Part shown: positions 46,636 to 55,614 of the stretch, piece by piece
How positions within the stretch are numbered: the first letter of the stretch is position 1
Layout of the letters: the number at the start of each line of letters is the position of its first letter
Assembly: GCA_016788045.1 (NCBI GenBank)
Contig: JAEUTG010000056.1
Location: 113,253-177,252 of the forward strand
Length of the DNA stretch: 64,000 bases
Direction of reading: 5' to 3'
Origin: Bacteroidales bacterium
Lineage (GTDB): Bacteria; Bacteroidota; Bacteroidia; Bacteroidales; Lentimicrobiaceae
Position numbers and translations under genes: made by a program
The notes under the pieces: model-generated
Database searches by the model: none
What the model was told of the DNA's origin: nothing
The model's input: only the letters and a program-made list of their open reading frames with translations

Positions 46636-46720
46636 AAAAGTAAAAAGCCTGCCTGTTTGCCACAGGCAGACAGGTAAAAAGTAAAAATAAAAAGCCATCT
46701 GTGTTAATTGGCAGACAGGT
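46636..46720. repeat. Dispersed hairpin repeat, copies C and D, with GTAAAAA-like spacers
   Basis: GCCTGCCTG (46647-46655) and CAGACAGG (46667-46674) form copy C; GCCATCTG (~46694) and CAGACAGG (46712-46719) form copy D. They are separated by AAAAAGT-like bases resembling the array at 1421-1462. Confidence 0.65.
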
Positions 46721-46877
46721 AAAAGTTAGCGAATCTGTTTAAGCGTTGAAACTTTCATTTAATCCGATGCAACACTTAACGCTTGACATAACACTAAGAA
46801 ATTTCACCTTTTTTGTCAGACCTTGTCCCGGAGAAGAATGCTTCACAAAGGGTCTGAAAAACAGATAAATAAGGATT

Positions 46878-48395
46878 ATGTGTGCACTGAAAGTATTGCC
46901 TGTTGAGATGATCAGGGAGGCTGATCTTTACACCATCAACCATGAGCCGGTAAGTTCGTTCGACCTCATGGAAAGGGCTGCCGGTGCCTGCTTCCGGTGG
47001 ATTTCTGAAAAGGCTGAGAAATCTGCCCTGATCAGGGTAATCTGCGGGATGGGCAACAACGGCGGTGACGGCCTGGCCATCGCGAGGATGCTTTGCAATC
47101 ATGGCTTTGAAACGGAAGTGCACATCATCAGGCATACAGAGCATCCCAGTCCTGATTTTCAGGAGAATCTGAGGCTGCTGGGTGAACAGCCGGGTATTGT
47201 GATCTCCGATGTATTTGAAAACGACCCCGATATTGAGATCAGTGATAAGGACATCGTGGTTGATGCCCTGCTCGGATCGGGCCTCAACAAACCAGCCACA
47301 GGGTTCATCGCCGGCATCATCGACACCATCAACCAGAGTGGGGCACTGGTGATTTCGGTGGATATGCCATCCGGCCTCTTTGCTGACAAGCCGGCAGATC
47401 ATAAAAAAAACATCATAGTACGGGCGGATTATACCTTAACTTTTCAGATGCCCAAGCTGGCATTGCTGATGGCCGAGAATGAGCAGTATACCGGTAAATG
47501 GGAGGTGCTCGGTATCGGACTTCATGAAGATTTCCTGAATGCGGCCTCATGCAATAATTTCTTCGTTCAGAAAGAAGACTGCCGGAGTCTTTACAGGCCA
47601 CGTCCGGTTTTTGCCCACAAGGGTCATTTCGGTCATGCCCTTCTACTTGCCGGAAGCACCGGAAAACTCGGGGCGGCCGTACTGGCTTCCGAAGCCTGTC
47701 TGCGCGCAGGTGTTGGTTTGCTTACCACCCACATTCCGGGCGATGGCTTTCTGGTGATGCAGAATTCTGTTCACGAAGCGATGGTAAGCATCGATCCTGA
47801 AGATGCCTGTATCTCAACGCTGCCGGTACTGGATGTCTATTCAGCCATCGGGGCGGGACCCGGGCTCGGCATGGAGGATACGACCCAGGCAGTGATCAGG
47901 CTGCTCATCCAGGAAACAAGGGTACCCCTTGTGCTGGATGCCGATGCGCTGAACATCCTGAGTGAGAACAAAACCTGGATTTCCTTTCTGCCACCGGGCA
48001 GCATACTTACCCCGCATCCAAAGGAATTTGAGAGACTGGCCGGCCCTACAGCCAATCATTTTGACCGGCTTGAATTACAAAGGGTATTCGCCATGAGGTA
48101 CAAGGTATATGTCATCCTTAAAGGAGCCTACACCTCGGTTGCCTGCCCCGACGGGAATGTCTATTTTAATTCAAGCGGCAACCCCGGCATGGCCAGCGGT
48201 GGCAGCGGGGATGTGCTGACCGGAATCATCCTGGGGCTGCTGGCATCGGGATATCCCGCCCGCGATGCCTGTATCCTCGGCACCTGGCTGCATGGCAAAG
48301 CCGGTGATATCGCTGCCGGAAAATCAGGACAGGAAGCCTTGCTTGCCAGGGATATCATCAGCCACATCGGCAAAGCATTCAGAAAAATTTACTAG
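46878..48395 (+). CDS. nnr: Bifunctional NAD(P)H-hydrate epimerase/dehydratase
   Basis: 505 residues. Repairs hydrated NAD(P)H: the N-terminal YjeF_N domain (to ~215) epimerises R- and S-NAD(P)HX and has VICGMGNNGGDGLAIAR and DALLGSGLNKP; the C-terminal carbohydrate-kinase-like domain dehydrates S-NAD(P)HX using ADP and carries HKGHFGHALLLAGS, TPHPKEF and GGSGDVLTGIILGLLA. Length is standard. The stop codons of nnr and the convergent parE overlap (48392-48395). Confidence 0.97.
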   Translation: MCALKVLPVEMIREADLYTINHEPVSSFDLMERAAGACFRWISEKAEKSALIRVICGMGNNGGDGLAIARMLCNHGFETEVHIIRHTEHPSPDFQENLRLLGEQPGIVISDVFENDPDIEISDKDIVVDALLGSGLNKPATGFIAGIIDTINQSGALVISVDMPSGLFADKPADHKKNIIVRADYTLTFQMPKLALLMAENEQYTGKWEVLGIGLHEDFLNAASCNNFFVQKEDCRSLYRPRPVFAHKGHFGHALLLAGSTGKLGAAVLASEACLRAGVGLLTTHIPGDGFLVMQNSVHEAMVSIDPEDACISTLPVLDVYSAIGAGPGLGMEDTTQAVIRLLIQETRVPLVLDADALNILSENKTWISFLPPGSILTPHPKEFERLAGPTANHFDRLELQRVFAMRYKVYVILKGAYTSVACPDGNVYFNSSGNPGMASGGSGDVLTGIILGLLASGYPARDACILGTWLHGKAGDIAAGKSGQEALLARDIISHIGKAFRKIY

Positions 48396-50272
48396 GCCTC
48401 TACCTCAACGATATCCTCTTCGAGACGTAGATTATCAATGATAAAACCTTGACGTTCAGGAGTATTACGCCCCATGTAGAAAGAAAGAATGTCTGCAATC
48501 TCTGCGGTCTTACGCAGAATCACCGGATCGAGACGCATGCTGCCTCCGATAAAATGCCTGAACTCATCGGGTGAAATCTCTCCGAGTCCTTTAAACCTGG
48601 TTATCTCAGGATTTGGCCCCAGTTCCTGAATGGCTGCCAGTCGTTCAGGATCCGAATAACAGTAAGTGGTCTTCTTTTTGTTTCTCACCCTGAACAATGG
48701 GGTCTGGAGAATGTACAGGTGACCCGATTTAACCACATCGGGATAGAACTGCAGGAAGAAGGTGAGCAGCAACAACCGGATATGCATTCCATCGACATCG
48801 GCATCCGTGGCGATCACCACCTGGTTGTAGCGGAGATTCTCCACCCCTTCTTCAATGTTGAGCGCCGATTGAAGGAGGTTGAACTCATCGTTTTCATACA
48901 CCACCCGTTTGGTAAGACCATAACAGTTGAGGGGCTTTCCCTTCAGGCTGAAAACAGCCTGGGTATTCACATCGCGTGATTTGGTAATGGAACCGCTGGC
49001 CGAATCACCCTCGGTGATAAAAAGCGTGGTATTCAGCCTGAGCGGATCGTTACTGTTGTAGTGGATTCTGCAATCGCGCAGCTTTTTGTTGTGCAGGCTT
49101 ACTTTCTTAACGCTTTCTTTGGCCAGCTTTTTGATGTTGGCCATATCCTTCCGCTCTTTTTCACTCTGCATGATCTTCCGGAGCAGCGCTTCGGCTGTAT
49201 CGGAATTCATGTGAAGGTAGTTGTCGAGCTGTTTCTTCAGGATGTCACCAATGTAGTTTCTGATGGTCTGGCCATCCGGCTCAATGTGTTGTGAACCCAG
49301 CTTGGTTTTGGTCTGTGATTCAAACACCGGTTCCTGAACCTTGATGCTGATGGCAGCGATGAGAGACTGCCGGATATCACCCGGATCAAAATCTTTTTTG
49401 TAGAAATCCCTGATGGTTTTCACCAGGGCTTCGCGGAAAGCAGCCTGATGTGTTCCGCCCTGGGTGGTATGCTGACCATTGACAAACGAATAATACTCTT
49501 CACCATACTGCCGGGCACTGTGGGTAAAGGCACATTCGAAATCGTCATCTTTCAGCTGAATGATCGGATAAACCAGCGGGTTGCCGTTGTTGTTGCGCTC
49601 AAGCAGGTCAACAAGGCCGTTCTTCGCCTGCATCTTCGTTCCATTGAACCAGATGGTCAGACCGTTGTTGAGGAACACGTAGTTCCAGAGCATCTGCTCG
49701 ATATACTCCGGCAAAAAATGATAATGGCCGAATACCTGTTCATCAGGGATAAAAGTGATGAGGGTTCCGCTGCGCAGTGTGCTGGATTCCAGATCGTGTT
49801 CGTTAACGATCTCTCCGCGCACAAACTCCACGATCTTCGTTTTCCCTTCACGGATGCTTTGCGCTGTAAAGCTCTGCGACAGGGCATTCACCGCTTTTGA
49901 ACCTACGCCATTGAGGCCAACAGCCTTTTTAAAAACCTTGGAATCATATTTTGCCCCGGTATTGATCTTCGACACACAGTCGATCACCTTACCCAGGGGC
50001 ATGCCGCGGCCATAGTCGCGGATGGTTACTTTCTGCTCTTTGATGGCCACTTCAATGGTACGGCCATTGCCCATTACAAACTCGTCGATGGCATTGTCGA
50101 TGATCTCTTTGATCAGCACATAAATTCCGTCATCCTGCGATGAGCCATCCCCTAGTTTGCCGATGTACATGCCCGGTCGCAGGCGGATGTGTTCCTTCCA
50201 GTCGAGGGTGCGGACACTGTCGTCAGAGTATTGTCCCGGGTTGCTCGGGACGTAATCCAGATCTTCTATCAT
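48392..50272 (-). CDS. parE: DNA topoisomerase IV subunit B-like (ParE)
   Basis: 626 residues. The GHKL ATPase motifs are IIDNAIDEF and DYGRGMPLG; the Toprim acidic residues are in TEGDSASGSITKS and ATDADVDGMHIR. The EGDSASGS sequence (rather than EGDSAGGS) and the short length favour ParE over GyrB. It decatenates chromosomes together with ParC. No parC lies next to it in this window, whereas many Bacteroidota have the pair adjacent; the gene converges with nnr. A -7 element lies only 5 bases before the start codon. Confidence 0.93.
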   Translation of the reverse strand: MIEDLDYVPSNPGQYSDDSVRTLDWKEHIRLRPGMYIGKLGDGSSQDDGIYVLIKEIIDNAIDEFVMGNGRTIEVAIKEQKVTIRDYGRGMPLGKVIDCVSKINTGAKYDSKVFKKAVGLNGVGSKAVNALSQSFTAQSIREGKTKIVEFVRGEIVNEHDLESSTLRSGTLITFIPDEQVFGHYHFLPEYIEQMLWNYVFLNNGLTIWFNGTKMQAKNGLVDLLERNNNGNPLVYPIIQLKDDDFECAFTHSARQYGEEYYSFVNGQHTTQGGTHQAAFREALVKTIRDFYKKDFDPGDIRQSLIAAISIKVQEPVFESQTKTKLGSQHIEPDGQTIRNYIGDILKKQLDNYLHMNSDTAEALLRKIMQSEKERKDMANIKKLAKESVKKVSLHNKKLRDCRIHYNSNDPLRLNTTLFITEGDSASGSITKSRDVNTQAVFSLKGKPLNCYGLTKRVVYENDEFNLLQSALNIEEGVENLRYNQVVIATDADVDGMHIRLLLLTFFLQFYPDVVKSGHLYILQTPLFRVRNKKKTTYCYSDPERLAAIQELGPNPEITRFKGLGEISPDEFRHFIGGSMRLDPVILRKTAEIADILSFYMGRNTPERQGFIIDNLRLEEDIVEVEA

Positions 50273-50277
50273 GGCTG

Positions 50278-50285
50278 CAAATATA
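50278..50285 (-). promoter_or_regulatory. -7 promoter element directly before parE
   Basis: Minus-strand TATATTTG matches TAnnTTTG and ends 5 bases before the ATG at 50272, so transcription would begin at or next to the start codon. Confidence 0.5.
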
Positions 50286-50346
50286 GGGATTCAGCAGATC
50301 ACGTTCTCTGCGCTGTTGATATTTAAAGGTGTGAAGTTGATAAAAA

Positions 50347-51246
50347 TCAGTCGCCGGGCTTGAGTATCCACGCCCCATTGAACTTGTTCCTGAGGTTGTT
50401 CAGGGCGGTCTGTGCGTCAGACTCTGAATTGAACTCCATCAGTGACACCCGGAAGACATTTCCGGAAGCGACCACCCGGGCCTGAGGATAACCAGCCTTT
50501 CTCAGCCTTTCGGCCTCCTGTTCTGCGTTCTCCTGACTGTTGAGACTTCCGGTGATCAGATAAAACTTATTCAACAGGCCCTCTGCACCCTCTGTTGATG
50601 GTTTGGCCTTCTCTTCCCGGGCAGACGAAGAATTTCTGCTGTCATCCTCAGTAACAGCGCCGCACAACCCAAATCCCTTCTCCGGATCATCGGTATCCCC
50701 GAACCAAACACAGGCATATTCCCCGAAAAACCCGATGCCAATGGCTTTCCACGGCTTCAGCCACTTGCCGGTATTCAACAGGTAGTCTTTGGTAACATCA
50801 AGGCTGATCCACAGATCAAACGCTTCGGTTGCCCGCGCTTCCTCGCCCGATGAGTAAACCATCTCCCACCCTTTCCCTTTATAACCGGTAATCTCTTTGG
50901 GTTTCTCGTTCATCAGCTGAACCCTGTTGGGATCACGGGCATAACAGAAAGGCTTCCAGGCCCCCTTTGCCGACCAGCTGTGCGGATTGCAACCACCGAA
51001 ATCGGGCCTGTTGGCCGAAAGATCGGTAGCATGAACCCGTGCCAGGTAAGAGAGTGAACGCGAAAAGGGAATGGCAGGGAGGTTGTGGATGCGGCGATAT
51101 TCACTGATCAGGTTGTAAAGCTCTGATTCATCTTCAGTTGCACAATGTTCTTTAAACAAGGAAGGATGGGTGACTTGTCCGCTTCCATTCAATGACAGCA
51201 AAAGCAGTAAAAAAAAGGAAATACTGTTTAAATACCTCAATGTCAT
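50347..51246 (-). CDS. CAP (SCP/PR1) domain protein with C-terminal SPOR domain
   Basis: 299 residues with a signal peptide (MTLRYLNSISFFLLLLLSL...). The CAP-like domain has LYNLISEYRRIHNLPAIPFS and the conserved ARVHATDL, HSWSAKG and AIGIGFFGEYACVWFGD elements. A Ser-rich linker leads to a SPOR domain (FYLITGSLNSQENAEQEAERLRK...VFRVSLMEFNSESDA) that would bind denuded glycan at division sites. So the protein probably acts on, or is parked at, the septal cell wall. Catalytic activity is uncertain. Confidence 0.9.
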   Translation of the reverse strand: MTLRYLNSISFFLLLLLSLNGSGQVTHPSLFKEHCATEDESELYNLISEYRRIHNLPAIPFSRSLSYLARVHATDLSANRPDFGGCNPHSWSAKGAWKPFCYARDPNRVQLMNEKPKEITGYKGKGWEMVYSSGEEARATEAFDLWISLDVTKDYLLNTGKWLKPWKAIGIGFFGEYACVWFGDTDDPEKGFGLCGAVTEDDSRNSSSAREEKAKPSTEGAEGLLNKFYLITGSLNSQENAEQEAERLRKAGYPQARVVASGNVFRVSLMEFNSESDAQTALNNLRNKFNGAWILKPGD

Positions 51247-51277
51247 TTGATTAAACCTTGTTTACAGAATCAGATTT

Positions 51278-51285
51278 CAAAATTA
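51278..51285 (-). promoter_or_regulatory. -7 promoter element for the CAP-SPOR gene
   Basis: Minus-strand TAATTTTG matches TAnnTTTG, 31 bases before the start at 51246. Confidence 0.45.
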
Positions 51286-51385
51286 CAAATAAATTCAACC
51301 GCTTACCGGTCAATAGATGAATGAAATTCGGCATGTTCTGTAAAGGAATCGTAAAGACTGAAAACAAATCAGGTAAATCAGCGGG

Positions 51386-52636
51386 TCATTGTTGAAAATG
51401 CGTTTTCAATGCCCTGAAATCTGACATCCGGATTCCAAGATCTCTCCACCGGGCACCACTGATCCGCAGGTAAACCAGCAATTGATAGATCATTCCGGCA
51501 GTGTAGGCCACCGAGGCTACCATCCCGGCACCGGTTAACCCATAACGGGGAATCAGGGTAAATCCGAGAATCACCGTGAAAATCAGTCCTGCACCTGAGG
51601 AAATGGTGTTGTGCCAGGGCATGCCGGATCCCGAGAAATAATGACTGAGCATCAGTGAGATCGCTACTGCAAAGATGCCTGGCGACAAACTCAGAATCAC
51701 CGGGTGCAGGTTGCTGAAATCGTTCCGGAACACGAAAACGAAGAATTCCGGAGGCAGCAACAGCAAGACCGTCAGCATGGCCACCGTCAGCAATCCGGTA
51801 ATCCTGATGAATAAAGAGGTGATGTCCCGCGCATACAGGCTGTCGCTGCTGTTCGAAATGCGGGCATACTGGACCATGGCTATGCTCTTCGAGATAATCC
51901 ATACGCTCTCCGATATCTGCACCCCGATGGAAAAGACCCCCAGTGTTGCACGGTCAAAATACTTCTCAATGATGTAGTAACTGAGCCGGTAGTTGAACAA
52001 CTGCAGAAAACTGGCAGCCTGCAGGTATCCCCCGAACCGGAAAGTCTCCCTGAAAACCACCGGGTTCCACCATTTACCACGCGATACAAAACGTGCAACC
52101 AGCAGGCTGCCACCCATCAGCACCGAAGCATACGAAACATACAGGGCAATCACATAACTGTGCACACTGGCCTGATCTGCAACCAGCAACAACAGCGCAA
52201 GGGTAATCAAAACAACCGCAACCTGCAGAAAAGCCAGTACATTGAATGCGGTGATCTTTTCCCTGCCAAGCAGTACATTCTGGTTGATGTTGTACAACGA
52301 TTGCAGCAATGAAATCCAGAAGAGATCAAAAACAAATTCAAGGGGGACCAATCCGGTCAATCCCAGGATAAAACTCCCCGAAGCAGAAACCACCACTGAC
52401 CATATCCAGGAAGGCACCAGCAGCTGAAGGGCCGGGTAACGTGGAATCAGATACACCAGGGCACTGCCTCCGACCAGCGCACTCACCATCTGGTTGATGC
52501 TGATACCCAGAATGATGAGTGAGATTGTCCCCATGCCTTCCGCACCGAGCACCCTTGCTGCCAGCCAGACAATGGCCAGATTTACCAGGGCGATAAGCAG
52601 TCGGGAGGCTGCAGTAGTTATGATTTTTCTGATCAT
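51386..52636 (-). CDS. Polysaccharide/lipid-linked oligosaccharide flippase (MATE-like Wzx)
   Basis: 416 residues with 12 or so hydrophobic segments over the whole length. The N-terminus (LLIALVNLAIVWLAARVLGAEGMGTISLIILGISI) is characteristic of the Wzx/MurJ-like oligosaccharide exporter family. It would move an undecaprenyl-linked glycan across the inner membrane. The start overlaps the upstream fusion gene by 4 bases (ATGA type), so it is translationally coupled to it. Confidence 0.85.
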   Translation of the reverse strand: MIRKIITTAASRLLIALVNLAIVWLAARVLGAEGMGTISLIILGISINQMVSALVGGSALVYLIPRYPALQLLVPSWIWSVVVSASGSFILGLTGLVPLEFVFDLFWISLLQSLYNINQNVLLGREKITAFNVLAFLQVAVVLITLALLLLVADQASVHSYVIALYVSYASVLMGGSLLVARFVSRGKWWNPVVFRETFRFGGYLQAASFLQLFNYRLSYYIIEKYFDRATLGVFSIGVQISESVWIISKSIAMVQYARISNSSDSLYARDITSLFIRITGLLTVAMLTVLLLLPPEFFVFVFRNDFSNLHPVILSLSPGIFAVAISLMLSHYFSGSGMPWHNTISSGAGLIFTVILGFTLIPRYGLTGAGMVASVAYTAGMIYQLLVYLRISGARWRDLGIRMSDFRALKTHFQQ

Positions 52637-54351
52637 TCCCTGATAGGCTTGTGCGGTTTCACCATTCCCAGCCTTCGTCTGATCTGCCAGAGGGCAGAAG
52701 CCGGCGAAAAGACAAGCTTTTTGGCATCAAAACAAAGGTAATCACCTGAAAATGAAATGGTATGCAGACCATCATATCCTCCGGGCGGATTCAGGCTGGT
52801 AACCGGAAGCTCCAGAAACTCTGACTCTGTAAGCAATTTTACCTCATTGATGATTACCCTTCCACCATAGGTGCGGGAACAGTCCTGTGCCGGACGGAAA
52901 AGTTTACCGTCAACGCTGAAGAATGGTCCTGCCGGCCGGGCATTGGAGATATTGGCCTTCACCGGATTGAGCTCATGGGGTTCAAAGGGTCCTGAAAGGG
53001 ATGCAGAATGCCATATCTGTAGTTCAGTATTGGTGGCCCTTCCAGAAGTGAAAAACAGGTAGTAGTGATGCTGGTGCAATACCAGGGTGGGGTCGGCAGC
53101 TGCCACCCCTTCAATCAGGGTGCTGTGGTACAGAAACCGGTTGGTTGCTTCATCGTAACGGTAAAGCATGATTGAGTTCTGTTGCAGTGATTCCGGTATG
53201 CACCAAAGCTGGTTGCCATCCCTGAAAAGGAACGGGTACGAAAGATGCCAATCCTCGTTGAGTAAGGTAAACGGAGCAGAGAATGAATAATCCCGTTCGT
53301 TGTACCATACCCCGGAAAGCGTCGCTTTATGCCGGCGGTAACTGTAGTCTTCGAAAACCAGCAGCTGTCTCGATTGCTCCTTCACAATGAAACCATCGGC
53401 ATAGTATTGGTCAGGCCCGCTGGCAGAGAGCCAATCAACTGCCTTACCATCAAGGCTGAAAGTAACCTCAGAAAGCAAATCTGCGGCCCGGGTTCTCACA
53501 ATGCCTATCCTCCAGTTTTCGGCTGTAAATACCTCCAGAAAATGAAACCTCAGTTTGTTGTAAAACATCCGGAAGAGGAAAATCAGCAGGGTTGCATTCT
53601 CAGGTTCATGGAACACAGGTGCTGCAGGCATCTGAGCCTGGGTATCGGCCGGAAAGGTATTCTGTGTAACAATTTCGTGACAGACATCGGCCGGCCAGTG
53701 TACCGAAAGGCGGATGGCCTGATCAAGGTTGGCACTCCAGGAGTGGTTGATGGTGGGAAAATAGCCTTTTCGCAGTATAATGCCTCCGTCGAGGGTCCCG
53801 GTCAGCCGCTGGAGGATGGTGCCGGTTTTGTTGTCTTGGTAAAGAATCTCATAAAATGCCGGAGGAATCCCACGGTACTTCTGCTCATCCCCGTGATGAA
53901 ACGACCAGATACCATAGCTGGCCGACTCAAGTATCTCTCCCCTGATGATTCCGAATCCGAACTTCAGGATAAAATCCGGCCGGTGGCTGCGGATCGTGTC
54001 GACATCTTCAAGGGAGAAGTACTCACTGTATTTCCCCTTCAATGCTGTTTTACAACGGATCCTGGGCAATCCTCCCAGCTGTTCGTCAGCAGAAACAGCC
54101 CTGAACGATCCGGGCCGGAAGAAGTACTGATAATACTTCCTGAACAGCAGTTTCCGCCAGGGATACCGCACAATTCTGCGGAGAAGACCGGGTTTAGGGG
54201 ATAAATCTTCCTGTTTCAGGATCAGCAATACCGGTTCTGCTTCGCCCCGCGACAACAACGACTCAATTGCATCGTGCTGCCACTGCTGCAATACCAGGGT
54301 GTTGCACATCACAGCAAACCTGAGCCTTCGGGGAGTTCCTTGAGCGATCAT
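52633..54351 (-). CDS. Formyltransferase-like domain fused to a GINT1-like/five-bladed propeller domain
   Basis: 572 residues. Residues ~90-230 show a formyl-transferase-like core (DFILKFGFGIIRGEIL, then SYGIWSFHHGDEQKYRGIPPAFYEIL and LTGTLDGGIIL; the His-His-Gly-Asp and ...LDGGIIL motifs correspond to the folate-dependent formyltransferase active site). After a hydrophobic helix region the C-terminal ~300 residues form a propeller (DWHLSYPFLFRDGNQLWCIPE, AADPTLVLHQHHYYLFFTSG) resembling GH43-like and glucosamine inositolphosphorylceramide transferase families. It could formylate an amino-sugar nucleotide in surface glycan synthesis; this is inference. It sits between GT4 and flippase genes with 4-base overlaps on both sides. 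Confidence 0.78.
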   Translation of the reverse strand: MIAQGTPRRLRFAVMCNTLVLQQWQHDAIESLLSRGEAEPVLLILKQEDLSPKPGLLRRIVRYPWRKLLFRKYYQYFFRPGSFRAVSADEQLGGLPRIRCKTALKGKYSEYFSLEDVDTIRSHRPDFILKFGFGIIRGEILESASYGIWSFHHGDEQKYRGIPPAFYEILYQDNKTGTILQRLTGTLDGGIILRKGYFPTINHSWSANLDQAIRLSVHWPADVCHEIVTQNTFPADTQAQMPAAPVFHEPENATLLIFLFRMFYNKLRFHFLEVFTAENWRIGIVRTRAADLLSEVTFSLDGKAVDWLSASGPDQYYADGFIVKEQSRQLLVFEDYSYRRHKATLSGVWYNERDYSFSAPFTLLNEDWHLSYPFLFRDGNQLWCIPESLQQNSIMLYRYDEATNRFLYHSTLIEGVAAADPTLVLHQHHYYLFFTSGRATNTELQIWHSASLSGPFEPHELNPVKANISNARPAGPFFSVDGKLFRPAQDCSRTYGGRVIINEVKLLTESEFLELPVTSLNPPGGYDGLHTISFSGDYLCFDAKKLVFSPASALWQIRRRLGMVKPHKPIRE

Positions 54352-55517
54352 CCGGCCGGGTTTATTACACGATGATAAAGGGCAGCCAGGTGTTGCGATA
54401 CTGCCGCAAAACCAAAACTTGACTCAACCTTCTCCCTCATTTTCAAGGCATTGAACAGGTGAGGATTATCAAGCACCTGACTCAGGGCATCGGCAAAAGC
54501 CCGGGGTTCCCCTACCGGGACAGTCAAGCCCATACCGGCATCCAGAAAGTTTTTCAGGTCGGCCACATCGGTGGTAACCACCGGAATGCCGCAGGCCAGC
54601 GCTTCATAGGCTACAATGCCGAAAGTTTCGTAGTTGCTTGATAGCGCAAGGCAGGAAGCCTGCTGCAACCTGGACACCAGGGCCTCATTTTCGAGCATCC
54701 CGGTAAAATTAACTGCCGATGAAGGTAGTTGCATGGTTCTGACATATTCCTCAATCTGCGGAAGGTCCGCTCCTGTCCCGATCAGCATCAGCCGGGCGTT
54801 TTTGTGCACCGTTCTGAGCATGACAAAGGCATCAACCAGCATTTTCAGATTCTTCGACTTCTCTTCAAAACAGGTAACGCTCACGATCAATGGATCTGCT
54901 GAGCGGTTTTTACCGATGGTGAACAGCTCCGTATCAATCACATTGGGCAAAAGGCCGAACCCCTGCCCCACCCCGCGCAGCTCCATTGCAGCGGCCAGCC
55001 GTTGCGAAACACAGGTGGTTTCGGCCGCCCTGCGCACCGCAAAGCGGGTCAGGTACTTTCTGACAAAGCCTTTATATTGCCTGTTTTCAGCAAAATACCT
55101 CGACCAATGTTCGGTGATGAGGTAAGGAATCTTCCATTTCCGGCCAAAATACCAGGCCAGCAGGGCGGTTCGGGTAAGCACATGGGCGTGGATCAGCACC
55201 GGCCTTCCACACTGTTGCTCTGCCGTCATCACTCCCAGGTTCCAGGCGGTGAGCTGACGGGCCAGGCCCGCCGGACCTGATTCGCGGCGGTAAGTTACAA
55301 TAACCTCGGTAAGGTTGCCGTTCCGGATCACATCAGTAGAAAACACACCCTTCACGCTGCGCGCGAGGCCAGGCTGCACAAAGACCACCACCACCCTGTA
55401 ACCTCCGGCCACGGCTGCAAGGGCATGTTTCCTCACAAAAAGACCCAACATCGGATCCATTGGTGTGGGGTACCAGCGCGGAAGGTAAAGGATAAGCGGA
55501 AGAGGGGATGATTCCAT
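54348..55517 (-). CDS. Glycosyltransferase family 4
   Basis: 389 residues. The GT-B fold is recognised by LPRWYPTPMDPMLGLFVRKHALA at the start, a LITEHWSRY element, and the donor-site stretch SNYETFGIVAYEALACGIPVVTTDV near the C-terminus (E-x7-E-like). It transfers a sugar from a nucleotide donor to a lipid-linked glycan. The donor cannot be named. It starts the three-gene overlapping cluster with the formyltransferase fusion and flippase; a TATTTTTG element lies upstream. Confidence 0.93.
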   Translation of the reverse strand: MESSPLPLILYLPRWYPTPMDPMLGLFVRKHALAAVAGGYRVVVVFVQPGLARSVKGVFSTDVIRNGNLTEVIVTYRRESGPAGLARQLTAWNLGVMTAEQQCGRPVLIHAHVLTRTALLAWYFGRKWKIPYLITEHWSRYFAENRQYKGFVRKYLTRFAVRRAAETTCVSQRLAAAMELRGVGQGFGLLPNVIDTELFTIGKNRSADPLIVSVTCFEEKSKNLKMLVDAFVMLRTVHKNARLMLIGTGADLPQIEEYVRTMQLPSSAVNFTGMLENEALVSRLQQASCLALSSNYETFGIVAYEALACGIPVVTTDVADLKNFLDAGMGLTVPVGEPRAFADALSQVLDNPHLFNALKMREKVESSFGFAAVSQHLAALYHRVINPAG

Positions 55518-55534
55518 ACACGCATTTTCAGCTT

Positions 55535-55542
55535 CAAAAATA
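55535..55542 (-). promoter_or_regulatory. -7 promoter element for the GT4 gene
   Basis: Minus-strand TATTTTTG matches TAnnTTTG, 17 bases before the start at 55517. It indicates that the glycan cluster is transcribed separately from the DMT gene upstream. Confidence 0.5.
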
Positions 55543-55614
55543 GGAAATTTTCGGGCGATGCACCGTTACGTATTCAAGGAATTGCCCGATTCCTCTGCAT
55601 AGCGGGCCTGTTCC

